A stretch of DNA of 64,000 nt from an uncultured Alistipes sp. (GCF_902388705.1 NZ_CABMQJ010000007.1:1-64000); one strand, 5' to 3'; shown: positions 37,483 to 45,914, counted from the stretch's first letter. Notes: generated by a model from the letters alone, not told the origin. A program made the numbers and translations.

Positions 37483-37890
37483 ATGGACAAGACCAACCAA
37501 ATGCACGGCGAAAGCCGTGACAACCGAAACGACACACAGACAGGCCCGATGAAAAACGGCAACACGAACAACCTCGACCCCCGCAGCCACGGCCGCGACA
37601 ACAGCGGCATGCACGCGGGCGGCACCGAAGGAAGTTCCTACCGCCAGCAGCAACAGCCGGGCCATACGGAACAATACGGCTCGAAGAAAGGTTCGTACTG
37701 GGAGGAAAAAGGCTCCGACCGGGAACAGAGCATCGGAAGCCGCATGAACGAAGAAAGTATGAATAAAAAGCAGCAGGACCGGCAGCAGTACGGGCAACAG
37801 GGCCAGAACGAGTCCCGCGACACCGGCGACAGCACGGCAGACGGAAAAGAAAAAGAGTCCGCCTATGCCGGCCTCCCGAAACAGCGTTGA
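37483..37890 (+). CDS. Disordered hydrophilic protein (Gln/Asn/Gly/Arg-rich)
   Basis: 135 residues from the ATG 37483-37485 (MDKTNQMHGESRDNRNDT). No hydrophobic core, very rich in Gln, Asn, Ser, Gly, Asp and Arg (YRQQQQPGHTEQYGSKKGSY; KKQQDRQQYGQQGQNE). Composition is that of hydrophilin or desiccation-type proteins. Family not recognised. Followed by a GC-rich hairpin and the Mn catalase gene. Confidence 0.7.
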   Translation: MDKTNQMHGESRDNRNDTQTGPMKNGNTNNLDPRSHGRDNSGMHAGGTEGSSYRQQQQPGHTEQYGSKKGSYWEEKGSDREQSIGSRMNEESMNKKQQDRQQYGQQGQNESRDTGDSTADGKEKESAYAGLPKQR

Positions 37891-37905
37891 TTCCGTCCTC
37901 TGCAT

Positions 37906-37933
37906 AAGGAGCGGCCCGGCAAGGCCGCTCCTT
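37906..37933 (+). terminator. Hairpin before the Mn catalase gene
   Basis: AAGGAGCGGCC (37906-37916) pairs with GGCCGCTCCTT (37923-37933), no T run; weak terminator or attenuator. Confidence 0.55.
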
Positions 37934-37978
37934 CGGAATAAAAACACGAACCAAGTATCACCTTAAAACGACAAATGT

Positions 37979-38950
37979 ATGTTTTACCACTCCAAAGAAC
38001 TCCAGTTCAAGGCACGGGTATCGAAACCCGATCCCCGTTTCGCACGGCTGCTGCTCGAACAATTCGGCGGCGGCAACGGCGAACTGAAAGCTGCGATGCA
38101 GTACTTCGTGCAGGCGTTCGCCTGCCACAACCCCTATCCGGACAAATACGACATGCTGATGGATATCGCCACCGAGGAGCTGGGACACCTCGAAATCGTC
38201 GGTGCCACCATCCAGATGCTGCTCGCAGGCGTCAACGGCAACCTGAAAGATGCGGCCCAGCGCAGCGACGTCTTCGGACAAACCGTTTCGAAGGACGACT
38301 TCATCCACGCGGCCTTTTCGGTCAATCCGCAATTCGGCGTACTGACGGGCGGCGGGCCGCGCCTTACCGACAGCAACGGCGTCCCGTGGCAGGGCTCCTA
38401 TGTCAATGCCAACAGCGACCTGACGGTCGATTTGCGTTCGGACATCGCCGCCGAATCGCGCGCCAAAATCGTTTACGAATACCTGATGCAATTCACCGAC
38501 GACAAGGATGTGCTGGCCACGCTCAATTTCCTGATGACACGCGAAGTGGCGCATTTCCAGCAATTCGAAGCGGCTCTGGGCACCATCCAGCCCAATTTCC
38601 CGCCGGGAGTGCTCCAAAGCGATCCCCGCTACAGCAACATCTACTCCAATCATTCGATGGGAGAGGATGCCCGCGGGCCGTGGAACGAAGGCGAAAGCAC
38701 CGGGCTGGGCGAAGAGTGGCTGTACGTCGAGAACCCGCGCGAGCAGGTGATTGAAACCGACGGCCTCACACGGCTCAAACCCCAGGGGACTCCCCGCACC
38801 GAAGCTTCGGTGCGCAGCGCGGACAAGAAACTCGGCAAGCAACGCAGCGACGAAATCCGCAAAGCCACACCGGAGAAGAACCTCCAGTGGAGCGAGTACG
38901 ATTCGCAAAGCATCGAGACGTCCCGCCGCCAGCCGGTCGAACAGAACTAA
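37979..38950 (+). CDS. Manganese catalase
   Basis: 323 residues. Destroys hydrogen peroxide at a dimanganese centre in a ferritin-like bundle. Ligands visible: E35, E66/E67 with H70 (ATEELGHLEIVG), E159 (IAAESRAK) and E189 with H192 (REVAHFQQFE). The glycine-rich segment VLTGGGPRLTDSNGVPW is typical. The last 80 residues form a charged tail beyond the catalytic core. Non-heme catalase suits an organism that may lack heme. Confidence 0.95.
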   Translation: MFYHSKELQFKARVSKPDPRFARLLLEQFGGGNGELKAAMQYFVQAFACHNPYPDKYDMLMDIATEELGHLEIVGATIQMLLAGVNGNLKDAAQRSDVFGQTVSKDDFIHAAFSVNPQFGVLTGGGPRLTDSNGVPWQGSYVNANSDLTVDLRSDIAAESRAKIVYEYLMQFTDDKDVLATLNFLMTREVAHFQQFEAALGTIQPNFPPGVLQSDPRYSNIYSNHSMGEDARGPWNEGESTGLGEEWLYVENPREQVIETDGLTRLKPQGTPRTEASVRSADKKLGKQRSDEIRKATPEKNLQWSEYDSQSIETSRRQPVEQN

Positions 38951-38973
38951 ATATCCCGCCGGCACGCAGGGTG

Positions 38974-39005
38974 AGAACGCTCCGGAATTTCCGCCGGAGC
39001 GTTCT
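38974..39005 (+). terminator. Terminator of Mn catalase gene
   Basis: AGAACGCTCCGG pairs with CCGGAGCGTTCT around eight bases, followed by T-rich sequence. Confidence 0.85.
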
Positions 39006-39064
39006 TCCTGTTTTGCATGCGCTTTGCAACAAAACACCGCAAACATCAAACATATATCGGCTTT

Positions 39065-40507
39065 ATGAAAAACGGAGTAATGATGCAGTATTTCGAATGG
39101 AATCTGCCCAATGACGGTAAATTGTGGACACAGCTCAAAGAGGACGCCAAACACCTGCACGACATCGGTGTCACCTCCATCTGGACGCCGCCGGCCTACA
39201 AGGCCGACGAACAGCAGGACGAGGGATACGCCGTTTACGACCTGTACGATCTGGGCGAGTTCGACCAGAAGGGAACCGTCCGCACCAAATACGGAACGCG
39301 GCACGAGCTGGAAGAGGCGATAGCGGCGCTGCATGACAACGGAATTTCGGTCTATCTCGACACGGTGATGAACCAGAAGACCGGTGCCGACTATACCGAA
39401 AAATTCATGGCCTGCGAGGTCAATCCCGAAAACCGCGAGCAGGTAATCGGCGCTCCCGTCGAAGTCGAAGGCTGGACGGGATACACCTTTCCGGGACGCG
39501 GCGACACGTATTCTCCCTTCAAATGGCACTGGTACCACTTTTCGGGAACCGACCAGGTTTACGAAACCGGCAAGCGGGCCATCTACCTCATCCAGGGCGA
39601 AGGCAAAAAGTGGAGCGAAGGAGTCGACAGCGAGAACGGGAATTACGACTTCCTGATTTTCAACGACGTGGATTTCGACCATCCCGAAGTCATCGAAGAG
39701 ATGAAGCGCTGGGGCGTATGGATATCCCAGACGCTGAATGCCGACGGCATGCGTCTCGATGCGCTCAAACACATCAAGAACAGTTTTATCGCCGACTTCA
39801 TGCACAGCGTCCGGGCTTCCCGGGGCAAGGAGTTTTACGCCGTCGGCGAATACTGGAGCGGCGACTTCGAGTCGCTGGAAGCCTATCTCGACGCCGTAGA
39901 CCACCAAATCGATTTGTTCGATGCACCTCTCCATTTCAAACTTTTCACTGCTTCGCAGCAGGGGCGCGATTTCGACATGCGGACGCTGCTCGCAGACACG
40001 CTCGTGCAGAAATACCCCACGCTCGCCGTGACGTTCGTGGACAACCACGATTCGCAGCGCGGCAGTTCGCTCGAATCGCAGGTCAAATCGTGGTTCAAAC
40101 CGCTGGCGTACGGTCTGATTCTGCTCATGAAAGAGGGTTATCCCTGCATCTTCTACGGCGACTATTACAGCATGAAAGGCGAAGCGTCGCCCCACCGTCC
40201 TGTCCTCGACATCCTGCTCGACGCACGCCGCTCGCGGGCATTCGGCGAACAGACCGACTATTTCGACCATCCCAACACGGTGGGGTTCACCCGCGCAGGC
40301 GACGATAAGCATCCGGATTCCGGGCTGGCGCTGCTCCTTTCCAACGGTGAAGACGGTGAAAAGGTGATGTCCGTAGGCGTAACGCATGCGAATGAGACGT
40401 GGCATGAAATCACGGGAAGCTATGACGACGAAATAGTCATCGGAGACGACGGCAAGGCCCTTTTCAAAGTACACGGGGGAAAATTGGCCGTCTGGGTCAA
40501 AAAATAA
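39065..40507 (+). CDS. Cytoplasmic alpha-amylase (GH13_5-like)
   Basis: 480 residues from the ATG 39065-39067 (MKNGVMMQYFEWNLPNDGKL); no signal peptide. MMQYFEW and the domain B sequence around FPGRGDTYSPFKWHWYHFSG are hallmarks of intracellular bacterial alpha-amylases. Catalytic motifs: GMRLDALKHI (nucleophile Asp), YAVGEYW (acid Glu) and FVDNHDSQ. Region I reads DTVMNQK, with Gln where most family members have His. Cuts internal alpha-1,4 links of glycogen or maltodextrin. The terminator of the catalase gene lies upstream, so it has its own promoter. Confidence 0.92.
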   Translation: MKNGVMMQYFEWNLPNDGKLWTQLKEDAKHLHDIGVTSIWTPPAYKADEQQDEGYAVYDLYDLGEFDQKGTVRTKYGTRHELEEAIAALHDNGISVYLDTVMNQKTGADYTEKFMACEVNPENREQVIGAPVEVEGWTGYTFPGRGDTYSPFKWHWYHFSGTDQVYETGKRAIYLIQGEGKKWSEGVDSENGNYDFLIFNDVDFDHPEVIEEMKRWGVWISQTLNADGMRLDALKHIKNSFIADFMHSVRASRGKEFYAVGEYWSGDFESLEAYLDAVDHQIDLFDAPLHFKLFTASQQGRDFDMRTLLADTLVQKYPTLAVTFVDNHDSQRGSSLESQVKSWFKPLAYGLILLMKEGYPCIFYGDYYSMKGEASPHRPVLDILLDARRSRAFGEQTDYFDHPNTVGFTRAGDDKHPDSGLALLLSNGEDGEKVMSVGVTHANETWHEITGSYDDEIVIGDDGKALFKVHGGKLAVWVKK

Positions 40508-40558
40508 TGCGCTCCTTATAGCCGGAACAGTCGAATGAATGCCTTGGAAGAGTGGAAT

Positions 40559-40576
40559 GGTATACGTTTTGTATTC
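40559..40576 (+). promoter_or_regulatory. GGTATA-TTTGTAT element upstream of small basic protein
   Basis: GGTATACGTTTTGTATTC on the plus strand. TTTG ends 125 bases before the ATG at 40697, leaving room for a leader. Confidence 0.6.
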
Positions 40577-40696
40577 TTTCCGAACAACGCCGCATATTGC
40601 GTCAATAGTGCAGCGTTACAAACTTGCTTTCGGTCGAAAAGAAATTATTTTCGGCACGAACGACAGCACAATGTCAAACTAAATTCTTTATCTGTC

Positions 40697-40906
40697 ATGA
40701 AAGAGTCAACGAACAAGACCGCCGGCCGCACACAGACCGGACAAAACAAATCGGCGACGAAATCGTCCCGTACAACCACCTCGCACGCCAGCTCGGCCAG
40801 CCGGGGAACCGCCAAAAGCCAGTCGTCCGCTACGGGCCGCGTTTCGCGCAGCAACAATCCCGAAGGACACAACCAGTACACCAAAAAATCGCAGGGCAAT
40901 TGCTAA
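40697..40906 (+). CDS. Small basic disordered protein (Ser/Thr/Lys-rich)
   Basis: 69 residues from the ATG 40697-40699 (MKESTNKTAGRTQTGQNK). Ser, Thr, Lys, Arg and Asn dominate; ends NNPEGHNQYTKKSQGNC. A longer in-frame start at 40535 lies upstream of the GGTATA element and is unlikely. Bounded by its own promoter-like element and a strong terminator, so a short monocistronic message. Family not recognised. Confidence 0.65.
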   Translation: MKESTNKTAGRTQTGQNKSATKSSRTTTSHASSASRGTAKSQSSATGRVSRSNNPEGHNQYTKKSQGNC

Positions 40907-40939
40907 CGGTGCAATTTATCTTTCGATAGCGTGTCGCAA

Positions 40940-40979
40940 GGGACTGTCTGACAAGTTTCAGACAGTCCCCCGTTTTTTA
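40940..40979 (+). terminator. Terminator of small basic protein gene
   Basis: GGGACTGTCTGA (40940-40951) pairs with TCAGACAGTCCC (40958-40969), then CCGTTTTTT. Confidence 0.92.
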
Positions 40980-41125
40980 TCCGGCCCTTGTCGGACAAAG
41001 AAAGCCCGGTTAGCGTCCCGCAGCAACTGGGGACACGCTCCGGGCTCGTGCGGCTCCATTCCGATTCCTTGTCGTGCAGGGCAGGCATTCGGGCTGCCGG
41101 ACACTTCCGGCAGGATGCGGACGCC

Positions 41126-41386
41126 TCAATGCGTACCTTTCGGCGGCACCGTCCGCGTTACGAGTGAAACGAACCACAAAAGTACGATTGCACCGATAAC
41201 CGATGTCAGCAGGCTCCCGACGGAACCCACCGGAACCCATCCGACAAGCGAGACCAACCACCCGCCCAATATGCCGCCGACAAGTCCGACGACGAGATTG
41301 ACTACGAGGCCCGATCCGCGTCCCCGGACAATCTTGCTCGCAATCCATCCGGCGAGAAGACCTATGATTAGATACCAGATAAACAT
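41126..41386 (-). CDS. GlsB/YeaQ/YmgE-family stress membrane protein (second copy)
   Basis: 86 residues, MFIWYLIIGLLAGWIASKIV, with VVGLVGGILGGWLVSLVG as in the copy at 32640. Same length and register, so the two are paralogs. Its upstream region carries the same promoter-like element, on the minus strand, 37 bases before the ATG. Divergent from the TspO gene. Confidence 0.9.
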   Translation of the reverse strand: MFIWYLIIGLLAGWIASKIVRGRGSGLVVNLVVGLVGGILGGWLVSLVGWVPVGSVGSLLTSVIGAIVLLWFVSLVTRTVPPKGTH

Positions 41387-41418
41387 GGCGCGACAACATT
41401 AATAGTACATGCCGGGCA

Positions 41419-41436
41419 GGATACAAATCTTATACC
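41419..41436 (-). promoter_or_regulatory. GGTATA-TTTGTAT element upstream of second GlsB gene
   Basis: Minus strand GGTATAAGATTTGTATCC. A looser relative (GGCACCGATTTTG at 41472-41484, plus strand) lies 26 bases before the TspO start. Confidence 0.6.
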
Positions 41437-41510
41437 CGTTTCATCCGCCGGCCGTCAGCGCCCCGGACGCGGGCACCGATTTTGCACGAATGACATAAAA
41501 CGGCAAAACA

Positions 41511-41987
41511 ATGAAAAAGGCTTGGGCTTATATTCTTCCCACACTGCTCTGTTTCGTATTGGGGGGATTGGTCGGATGGTGGCAGAGCGATTCGATACGT
41601 GAATGGTATCCTTTTCTTATAAAACCCGCGCTGACTCCGCCCGATGCGGTATTCCCGGTTGCATGGAGTATCATCTACCTCTGCATGGGCGTCTCCGCGG
41701 GGCTGCTCCTGACCTCCGCCGCACCCTCGCGCCGGAAAGTCATGACCCTGTGGTTCGTCCAACTGGGATTCAATGTCCTGTGGAGCATCCTCTTCTTCGT
41801 ATGCCGAAGCCCCCTGCTGGGTATGCTCGACATCGCGCTCCTGGACATCCTCGTCATTGCCTATATTGCGCAAAGCGGCAGGATACACACCGCGGCGGCG
41901 TGGCTCTTCGTCCCGTACCTTTGCTGGATTCTTTTCGCAACCTATCTCAACGCCTATATCCTCGCGGCCAACGGCACAGGGCTTTAA
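41511..41987 (+). CDS. tspO: TspO/MBR-family membrane protein
   Basis: 158 residues, five membrane helices. Family features: KPALTPPDAVFPVAWSIIYL (the W-P-type loop after helix 1), WFVQLGFNVLWSILFF and LFVPYLCWILFATYLNAYIL near the end. TspO proteins bind tetrapyrroles and help with oxidative stress. Start codon 41511 gives a short positive N-terminus (MKKAWAY). Confidence 0.93.
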   Translation: MKKAWAYILPTLLCFVLGGLVGWWQSDSIREWYPFLIKPALTPPDAVFPVAWSIIYLCMGVSAGLLLTSAAPSRRKVMTLWFVQLGFNVLWSILFFVCRSPLLGMLDIALLDILVIAYIAQSGRIHTAAAWLFVPYLCWILFATYLNAYILAANGTGL

Positions 41988-42027
41988 CGCATTGTGGGGT
42001 CATCCGGCCGGCGCTGAAAAGGCCGGA

Positions 42028-42669
42028 CTATTCAATCAGCAGATCTTCCACACGGACTTTGGGGACATAGTGCGTACCGTTTTCACGGTAGTAGGCATGG
42101 TCGTCGCCGGCGCCGATCTCCGTCAGCTCGATTTTCTCGATGCCCTTGCCGATGGCGAGAATCAGCAGCGGTTCCGCTTCCAGCCCGAACTCCCGCTTAA
42201 TCCGCTCCTTGTCGAACGCCCCGATACAAATCCCGTTCAACCCGATTTCCGCCGCCTGCAGCAACATGCTCTGAACCGAAATGCCCAAATCGATATCGAC
42301 ATAACGGTTCTCTTCGACCGTCGAGCAGACAATGATGAACGCATTGGGCTCGGTACCCGGAAGGGGCAAATGTAATTGGGGTAACGCGCCTCCCAGACGG
42401 ATATGCGCCAAAACCCGGGGAGCTTCGTCGGCAAGGACGGGACGGAACCGCAGCACCTGCTGGTTCCGCGCCGAGGGAATTTTGGTATTCACGCCGATAA
42501 TCCGCCGGAGCTGATCCGCGCGCACGAGGAAGCGGGCGTCGTAACCGCGATGGCTCCGGTTTTTCAGCAGCAGCCTGTTCAGCGTCGCCGACGGCGTGCG
42601 ATTCCGCGGGCCCGCTGCCGCCCGGGCCAGATACTCCTCCATTTTCCGTCCTAAATAGTCGTCTGCCAT
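42028..42669 (-). CDS. Nitroreductase-family FMN oxidoreductase
   Basis: 213 residues. LKNRSHRGYD near residue 36 is the start of the nitroreductase FMN-binding fold, followed by IGVNTKIPSARNQQVLRFRP and SVQSMLLQAAEIGLNGICIG, the usual dimer-interface helix. Predicted NAD(P)H-dependent reductase of nitro or quinone compounds; real substrate unknown. Promoter box TATCTTTG lies 23 bases upstream. Confidence 0.88.
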   Translation of the reverse strand: MADDYLGRKMEEYLARAAAGPRNRTPSATLNRLLLKNRSHRGYDARFLVRADQLRRIIGVNTKIPSARNQQVLRFRPVLADEAPRVLAHIRLGGALPQLHLPLPGTEPNAFIIVCSTVEENRYVDIDLGISVQSMLLQAAEIGLNGICIGAFDKERIKREFGLEAEPLLILAIGKGIEKIELTEIGAGDDHAYYRENGTHYVPKVRVEDLLIE

Positions 42670-42691
42670 TTTTCAAGCGATTTATCCGGTG

Positions 42692-42699
42692 CAAAGATA
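42692..42699 (-). promoter_or_regulatory. -7 box of the nitroreductase gene
   Basis: Minus-strand TATCTTTG. The 280 bases beyond (42700-42981) hold no gene that can be supported. Confidence 0.6.
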
Positions 42700-42981
42700 C
42701 GCAAATCTTTCATTTGCCTACTCCCGATTGCCCCCGCTTGCGTCCCGCCGCAGCGAATTTATCCCGGCAATCGCGTCCGTGGAACACCGGAACCCTCCCG
42801 AATACCCGGGCCAGCGAACGCTGCGGGACATGGCAGGTTACCCACAAACAGCTTTCAAATCCGACGGTGTCCCTGCCCATGCAAGACCTCAACCGGAATC
42901 ATCTATCCGCCCGGCAACGAACCGCATCCGCAAACGGCGCACAGCATCTATCATCGCCACAACGCTCTGATTTCCAATGGC

Positions 42982-43017
42982 AAAAAAAAAAGACTTTTGC
43001 TTTGGCAAAAGTCTTTT
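42982..43017 (-). terminator. Terminator after the ABM gene
   Basis: AAAAGACTTTTGC (42988-43000) pairs with GCAAAAGTCTTTT (43005-43017); minus-strand reading ends in a run of T. Confidence 0.92.
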
Positions 43018-43035
43018 CCCCGTCATCCGGAACCG

Positions 43036-43311
43036 TCAGAAAACGAACTTCTCGAGCTTCATCTCACCCAACTGGTGCAAGCGCGGCACCAGCGTCGTGA
43101 AGTGCGAGGCCTGCTCGTGGGCAGCCAGGGCCTTGGCGTCGCTCCACGTTTCGCAAATCATCAGCACGTCCTTGCGGGTCGAGCTTTCGAACAGGTCGTA
43201 TGCAATACACCCCTCGTCCTTAAGCGAAGCCGCGACCAGCTCCTTTGCGGTGTTCATTATCTCCTCCCGGTTGGACTCCGTCGTCCGGATAAAAACATTC
43301 AATCGTATCAT
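43036..43311 (-). CDS. ABM-domain putative quinol monooxygenase
   Basis: 91 residues of the antibiotic biosynthesis monooxygenase fold: MIRLNVFIRTTESNREEIMN, CIAYDLFESSTRKDVLMICE and ASHFTTLVPRLHQLG. Small dimeric ferredoxin-like proteins of this kind (YgiN-like) act on quinols or reactive compounds. 18 bases behind tpx, so likely co-expressed in thiol or quinone stress. Confidence 0.88.
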   Translation of the reverse strand: MIRLNVFIRTTESNREEIMNTAKELVAASLKDEGCIAYDLFESSTRKDVLMICETWSDAKALAAHEQASHFTTLVPRLHQLGEMKLEKFVF

Positions 43312-43329
43312 AAATCTATCTGTTTAGGT

Positions 43330-43836
43330 TTAGTTGTTCTTAACTGCCTCCACGGCCTTGTCGTAATCGGGTTCCTCGGTAATCTCCGGCACCAGTTCGG
43401 TGTAAACCACCTTTCCGGCCTTGTCAATCACTACCACTGCACGGGCGAGAAGCCCGGCCAGCGGGCCGTCGGACATCAGCACGCCGTAAGCCTTATCGAA
43501 TCCCGACGTGCGGAAATCGGATGCGGGCACGACATTGTCGATTCCCTCCGTAGTACAGAAACGGGATTGTGCGAACGGCAGGTCCTTCGATACGGCCACG
43601 ACGGTGGTGTCGGGCAGCGAAGAGGCCAGTTTGTTGAATTTGCGCACAGAGGTAGCGCAGACGCCCGTATCGAGGCTGGGAAATATGTTCAGCACCACGC
43701 GCCGGCCTTTCAGGCTGCCGAGCGTCAGCGGCGACAGATCGCTCTTTACCAATTCGAATTCGGGGGCCTGAACGCCTGTCTGGATGAATTCGCCGTCGAT
43801 ATGTACGGGCGAACCCTTGAAATTTGTCGTTGTCAT
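43330..43836 (-). CDS. tpx: Thiol peroxidase Tpx
   Basis: 168 residues. Atypical two-Cys peroxiredoxin of the Tpx group: FPSLDTGVCATSVRKF carries the peroxidatic C60 and SRFCTTEG the resolving C94, with the Tpx-type 34-residue spacing. Reduces hydroperoxides using thioredoxin in the periplasm or cytoplasm; no signal peptide here. First gene of a two-gene operon. Confidence 0.95.
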   Translation of the reverse strand: MTTTNFKGSPVHIDGEFIQTGVQAPEFELVKSDLSPLTLGSLKGRRVVLNIFPSLDTGVCATSVRKFNKLASSLPDTTVVAVSKDLPFAQSRFCTTEGIDNVVPASDFRTSGFDKAYGVLMSDGPLAGLLARAVVVIDKAGKVVYTELVPEITEEPDYDKAVEAVKNN

Positions 43837-43935
43837 CGTCGTTTATTTTAACTGTTATATCCTAAAACGTGCCGCCGCCGGGTTTATTGCCCGCAGGCTC
43901 ACCCTGCGACAGACTGTATCCCGGACAGTATCACA

Positions 43936-43943
43936 CAAATATA
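43936..43943 (-). promoter_or_regulatory. -7 box upstream of tpx
   Basis: Minus-strand TATATTTG about 100 bases before the tpx ATG, implying a 5' leader of some 90 bases with a GC-rich hairpin-prone middle. Confidence 0.5.
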
Positions 43944-44039
43944 ATTCCTTTTTTACAGCATACCAACGTCTGTTTCATATTCTTTTCAGGTTTACTTTCC
44001 AACTTTGCAGCGACATGACCGGAACAAGCATATTTTTTG

Positions 44040-44047
44040 TATTTTTG
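44040..44047 (+). promoter_or_regulatory. -7 box upstream of the porin gene
   Basis: TATTTTTG fits TAnnTTTG and lies 40 bases before the porin ATG; no -33 element at proper spacing. Confidence 0.5.
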
Positions 44048-44087
44048 CCCGAAGCCGGAAAAACGCAAACAAACAGACAAGACCGAC

Positions 44088-45359
44088 ATGAAAAAAACAC
44101 TCTTCCTGTTCCTGCTGACCTGCACCTGCACGCTCGCAGCGGCACAGGAGCGCTCGATGCTGAAACATACCGAAGTCACAGCGGCGGATTCGCTCGACGA
44201 CGACAACCAACAGCCGGAACGCCTTCGCAACATGCCCAACCTCGAGGTAGGCAAAGGCATCACGTTCCGCCCCAAGAACAACTGGTTCTCGCTGACCATG
44301 CGCTTCCGCATGCAGAACATGGTGGGGTTATCGTTCGACGAAGATTTCACGCTCACGAAAACCGACGCCCAGGTAAAACGGCTCCGGCTGCGCTTCGACG
44401 GACATATTTACTCGCCGAAACTGGTTTACTCCGTACAGCTGGGTTTCACCTCCTACGATACCGATCCCCTGCCCAACGGCAACATGAACATCGTCCGTGA
44501 CGCTATCGTCTACTACGTCCCGAGTCCCAAATGGAACATCGGGTTCGGACAAACCAAAATCAAGGCCAACCGGGCGCGCATCAACTCGTCGAGCGCCCTG
44601 CAGTTCGTAGACCGCAGCATCGTCAACAGCGAGTTCAACCTCGACCGCGACTTCGGCTTCTTCGGCGAATACAACATGCGCGGCGGCGAGGGCTTCAACC
44701 TGTCGGCCAAAGGCTCCGTGACACTGGGCGAGGGCCGCAACTGGGGCAGCTCGTCGAACGGGGGACTGGCCTACACGGGACGCCTGGAGCTCTACCCACT
44801 GGGGCGGTTCAAAGCCAAAGGCGACGTGCTGGAAGGGGACTTCGAGGGAGAGGAAAAAGTCAAGATACTGCTGGCCGGGGCCTACTCCTTCAACCACAAG
44901 GCCTCGCGCCTGAGCGGCCAGCGGGGCGCGTCCATGCCCGACGACGCCACGCGGAATATCGGCTCCTATTTCGCCGACTTCATTCTCAAATACCGCGGCT
45001 TCGCCTTCTACACCGATTTTATGGGACGCACGTGCCCCGACCCGCAGTTCGGCCCCGGCAAAAACGAATTCGTATACAGCGGATGCGGACTCAATGTCCA
45101 GACCAGCTACCTCTTCGACCGCAAATGGGAGTTGGCCCTGCGCAATTCAACACTCTTCCCGGAGAACGAAATTCAGGCCCTGACCGGCTACGTGCGCCGG
45201 AACCAGTCGACGTTGGGAATAACACGCTATATCATCGGCCACAGCCTGAAAGTTCAGGCCGACATGTCGTACCACTTTTACGACCGCGTGACGGCCCCCG
45301 TCGGCAAATCGCCGCAGGACGGTTGGGAAATCCGCTTCTCGCTGGAGCTGGGACTCTGA
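44088..45359 (+). CDS. Phosphate-selective porin O/P-like outer membrane protein
   Basis: 423 residues from the ATG 44088-44090 (MKKTLFLFLLTCTCTLAAAQ), a signal peptide. The rest is a long antiparallel barrel with alternating aromatic and polar residues (FSLTMRFRMQNMVG; KLVYSVQLGFTSYDTD; WNIGFGQTKIKANRARINSS) and ends EIRFSLELGL. The GQTKIKANR segment after strand four is typical of the OprO/P-like porins. Solute unknown; phosphate selectivity is a family name and not shown. Confidence 0.82.
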   Translation: MKKTLFLFLLTCTCTLAAAQERSMLKHTEVTAADSLDDDNQQPERLRNMPNLEVGKGITFRPKNNWFSLTMRFRMQNMVGLSFDEDFTLTKTDAQVKRLRLRFDGHIYSPKLVYSVQLGFTSYDTDPLPNGNMNIVRDAIVYYVPSPKWNIGFGQTKIKANRARINSSSALQFVDRSIVNSEFNLDRDFGFFGEYNMRGGEGFNLSAKGSVTLGEGRNWGSSSNGGLAYTGRLELYPLGRFKAKGDVLEGDFEGEEKVKILLAGAYSFNHKASRLSGQRGASMPDDATRNIGSYFADFILKYRGFAFYTDFMGRTCPDPQFGPGKNEFVYSGCGLNVQTSYLFDRKWELALRNSTLFPENEIQALTGYVRRNQSTLGITRYIIGHSLKVQADMSYHFYDRVTAPVGKSPQDGWEIRFSLELGL

Positions 45360-45364
45360 CAAAA

Positions 45365-45392
45365 AACACCCGGGGCTGCCGCTCCGGGTGTT
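45365..45392. terminator. Terminator shared by porin and exonuclease genes
   Basis: AACACCCGG (45365-45373) and CCGGGTGTT (45384-45392) with A-rich left and T-rich right flanks, working for both converging genes. Confidence 0.85.
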
Positions 45393-45396
45393 TTAT

Positions 45397-45891
45397 TCAG
45401 AGGATTTTAAGTGCAATTCGGGCGCAGGCTTCGGCGTCGGCCAGCGCATGGTGGTGGTTGGCCAGGTCGAACCCGCAGGCGGCCGACACGGTATGAAGCT
45501 GGTGGTTGGGCAGCCGGCTGCCGAAAGTCCGGCGCGAAGCACGGCACGTGCAGTAAAACTGATAACCGGGATACGGCATGCCGTACAACTCGAAAACAGC
45601 CCGCAGGCACCCTTCGTCGAAAGGCGAATTATGGGCCACGAGCGGCAGGCCCTCGATACGGGGCGCAATCTGCTTCCACACCTCCGCAAAATCGGGGGCT
45701 TCGGCGGTATCTTCATAGGTAAGGCCGTGGATGGCCGTGGTGAAACGGCTGTAAAAATTGGGACGCGGGCGAATCAGGCTGTACAGGGTGTCGACCACTT
45801 CGCCGCCGCGGACAACGACGACACCTACCGAGCAGACGCTCGTACGCCGGCCGTTGGCCGTTTCGAAATCTATGGCTGCAAAATCTTTCAT
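45397..45891 (-). CDS. DEDD-type 3'-5' exonuclease
   Basis: 164 residues from the ATG 45889-45891 (MKDFAAIDFETANGRRTSVC). Catalytic motifs of the DnaQ-like DEDDh class: DFET (D8, E10), HNSPFDEGCL and HHHALADAEACA. Looks like the stand-alone epsilon-like exonuclease family; nucleic acid substrate uncertain. Promoter box 24 bases upstream. Confidence 0.9.
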   Translation of the reverse strand: MKDFAAIDFETANGRRTSVCSVGVVVVRGGEVVDTLYSLIRPRPNFYSRFTTAIHGLTYEDTAEAPDFAEVWKQIAPRIEGLPLVAHNSPFDEGCLRAVFELYGMPYPGYQFYCTCRASRRTFGSRLPNHQLHTVSAACGFDLANHHHALADAEACARIALKIL

Positions 45892-45914
45892 CGTTTTCAA
45901 GCTGGACACAGTTG

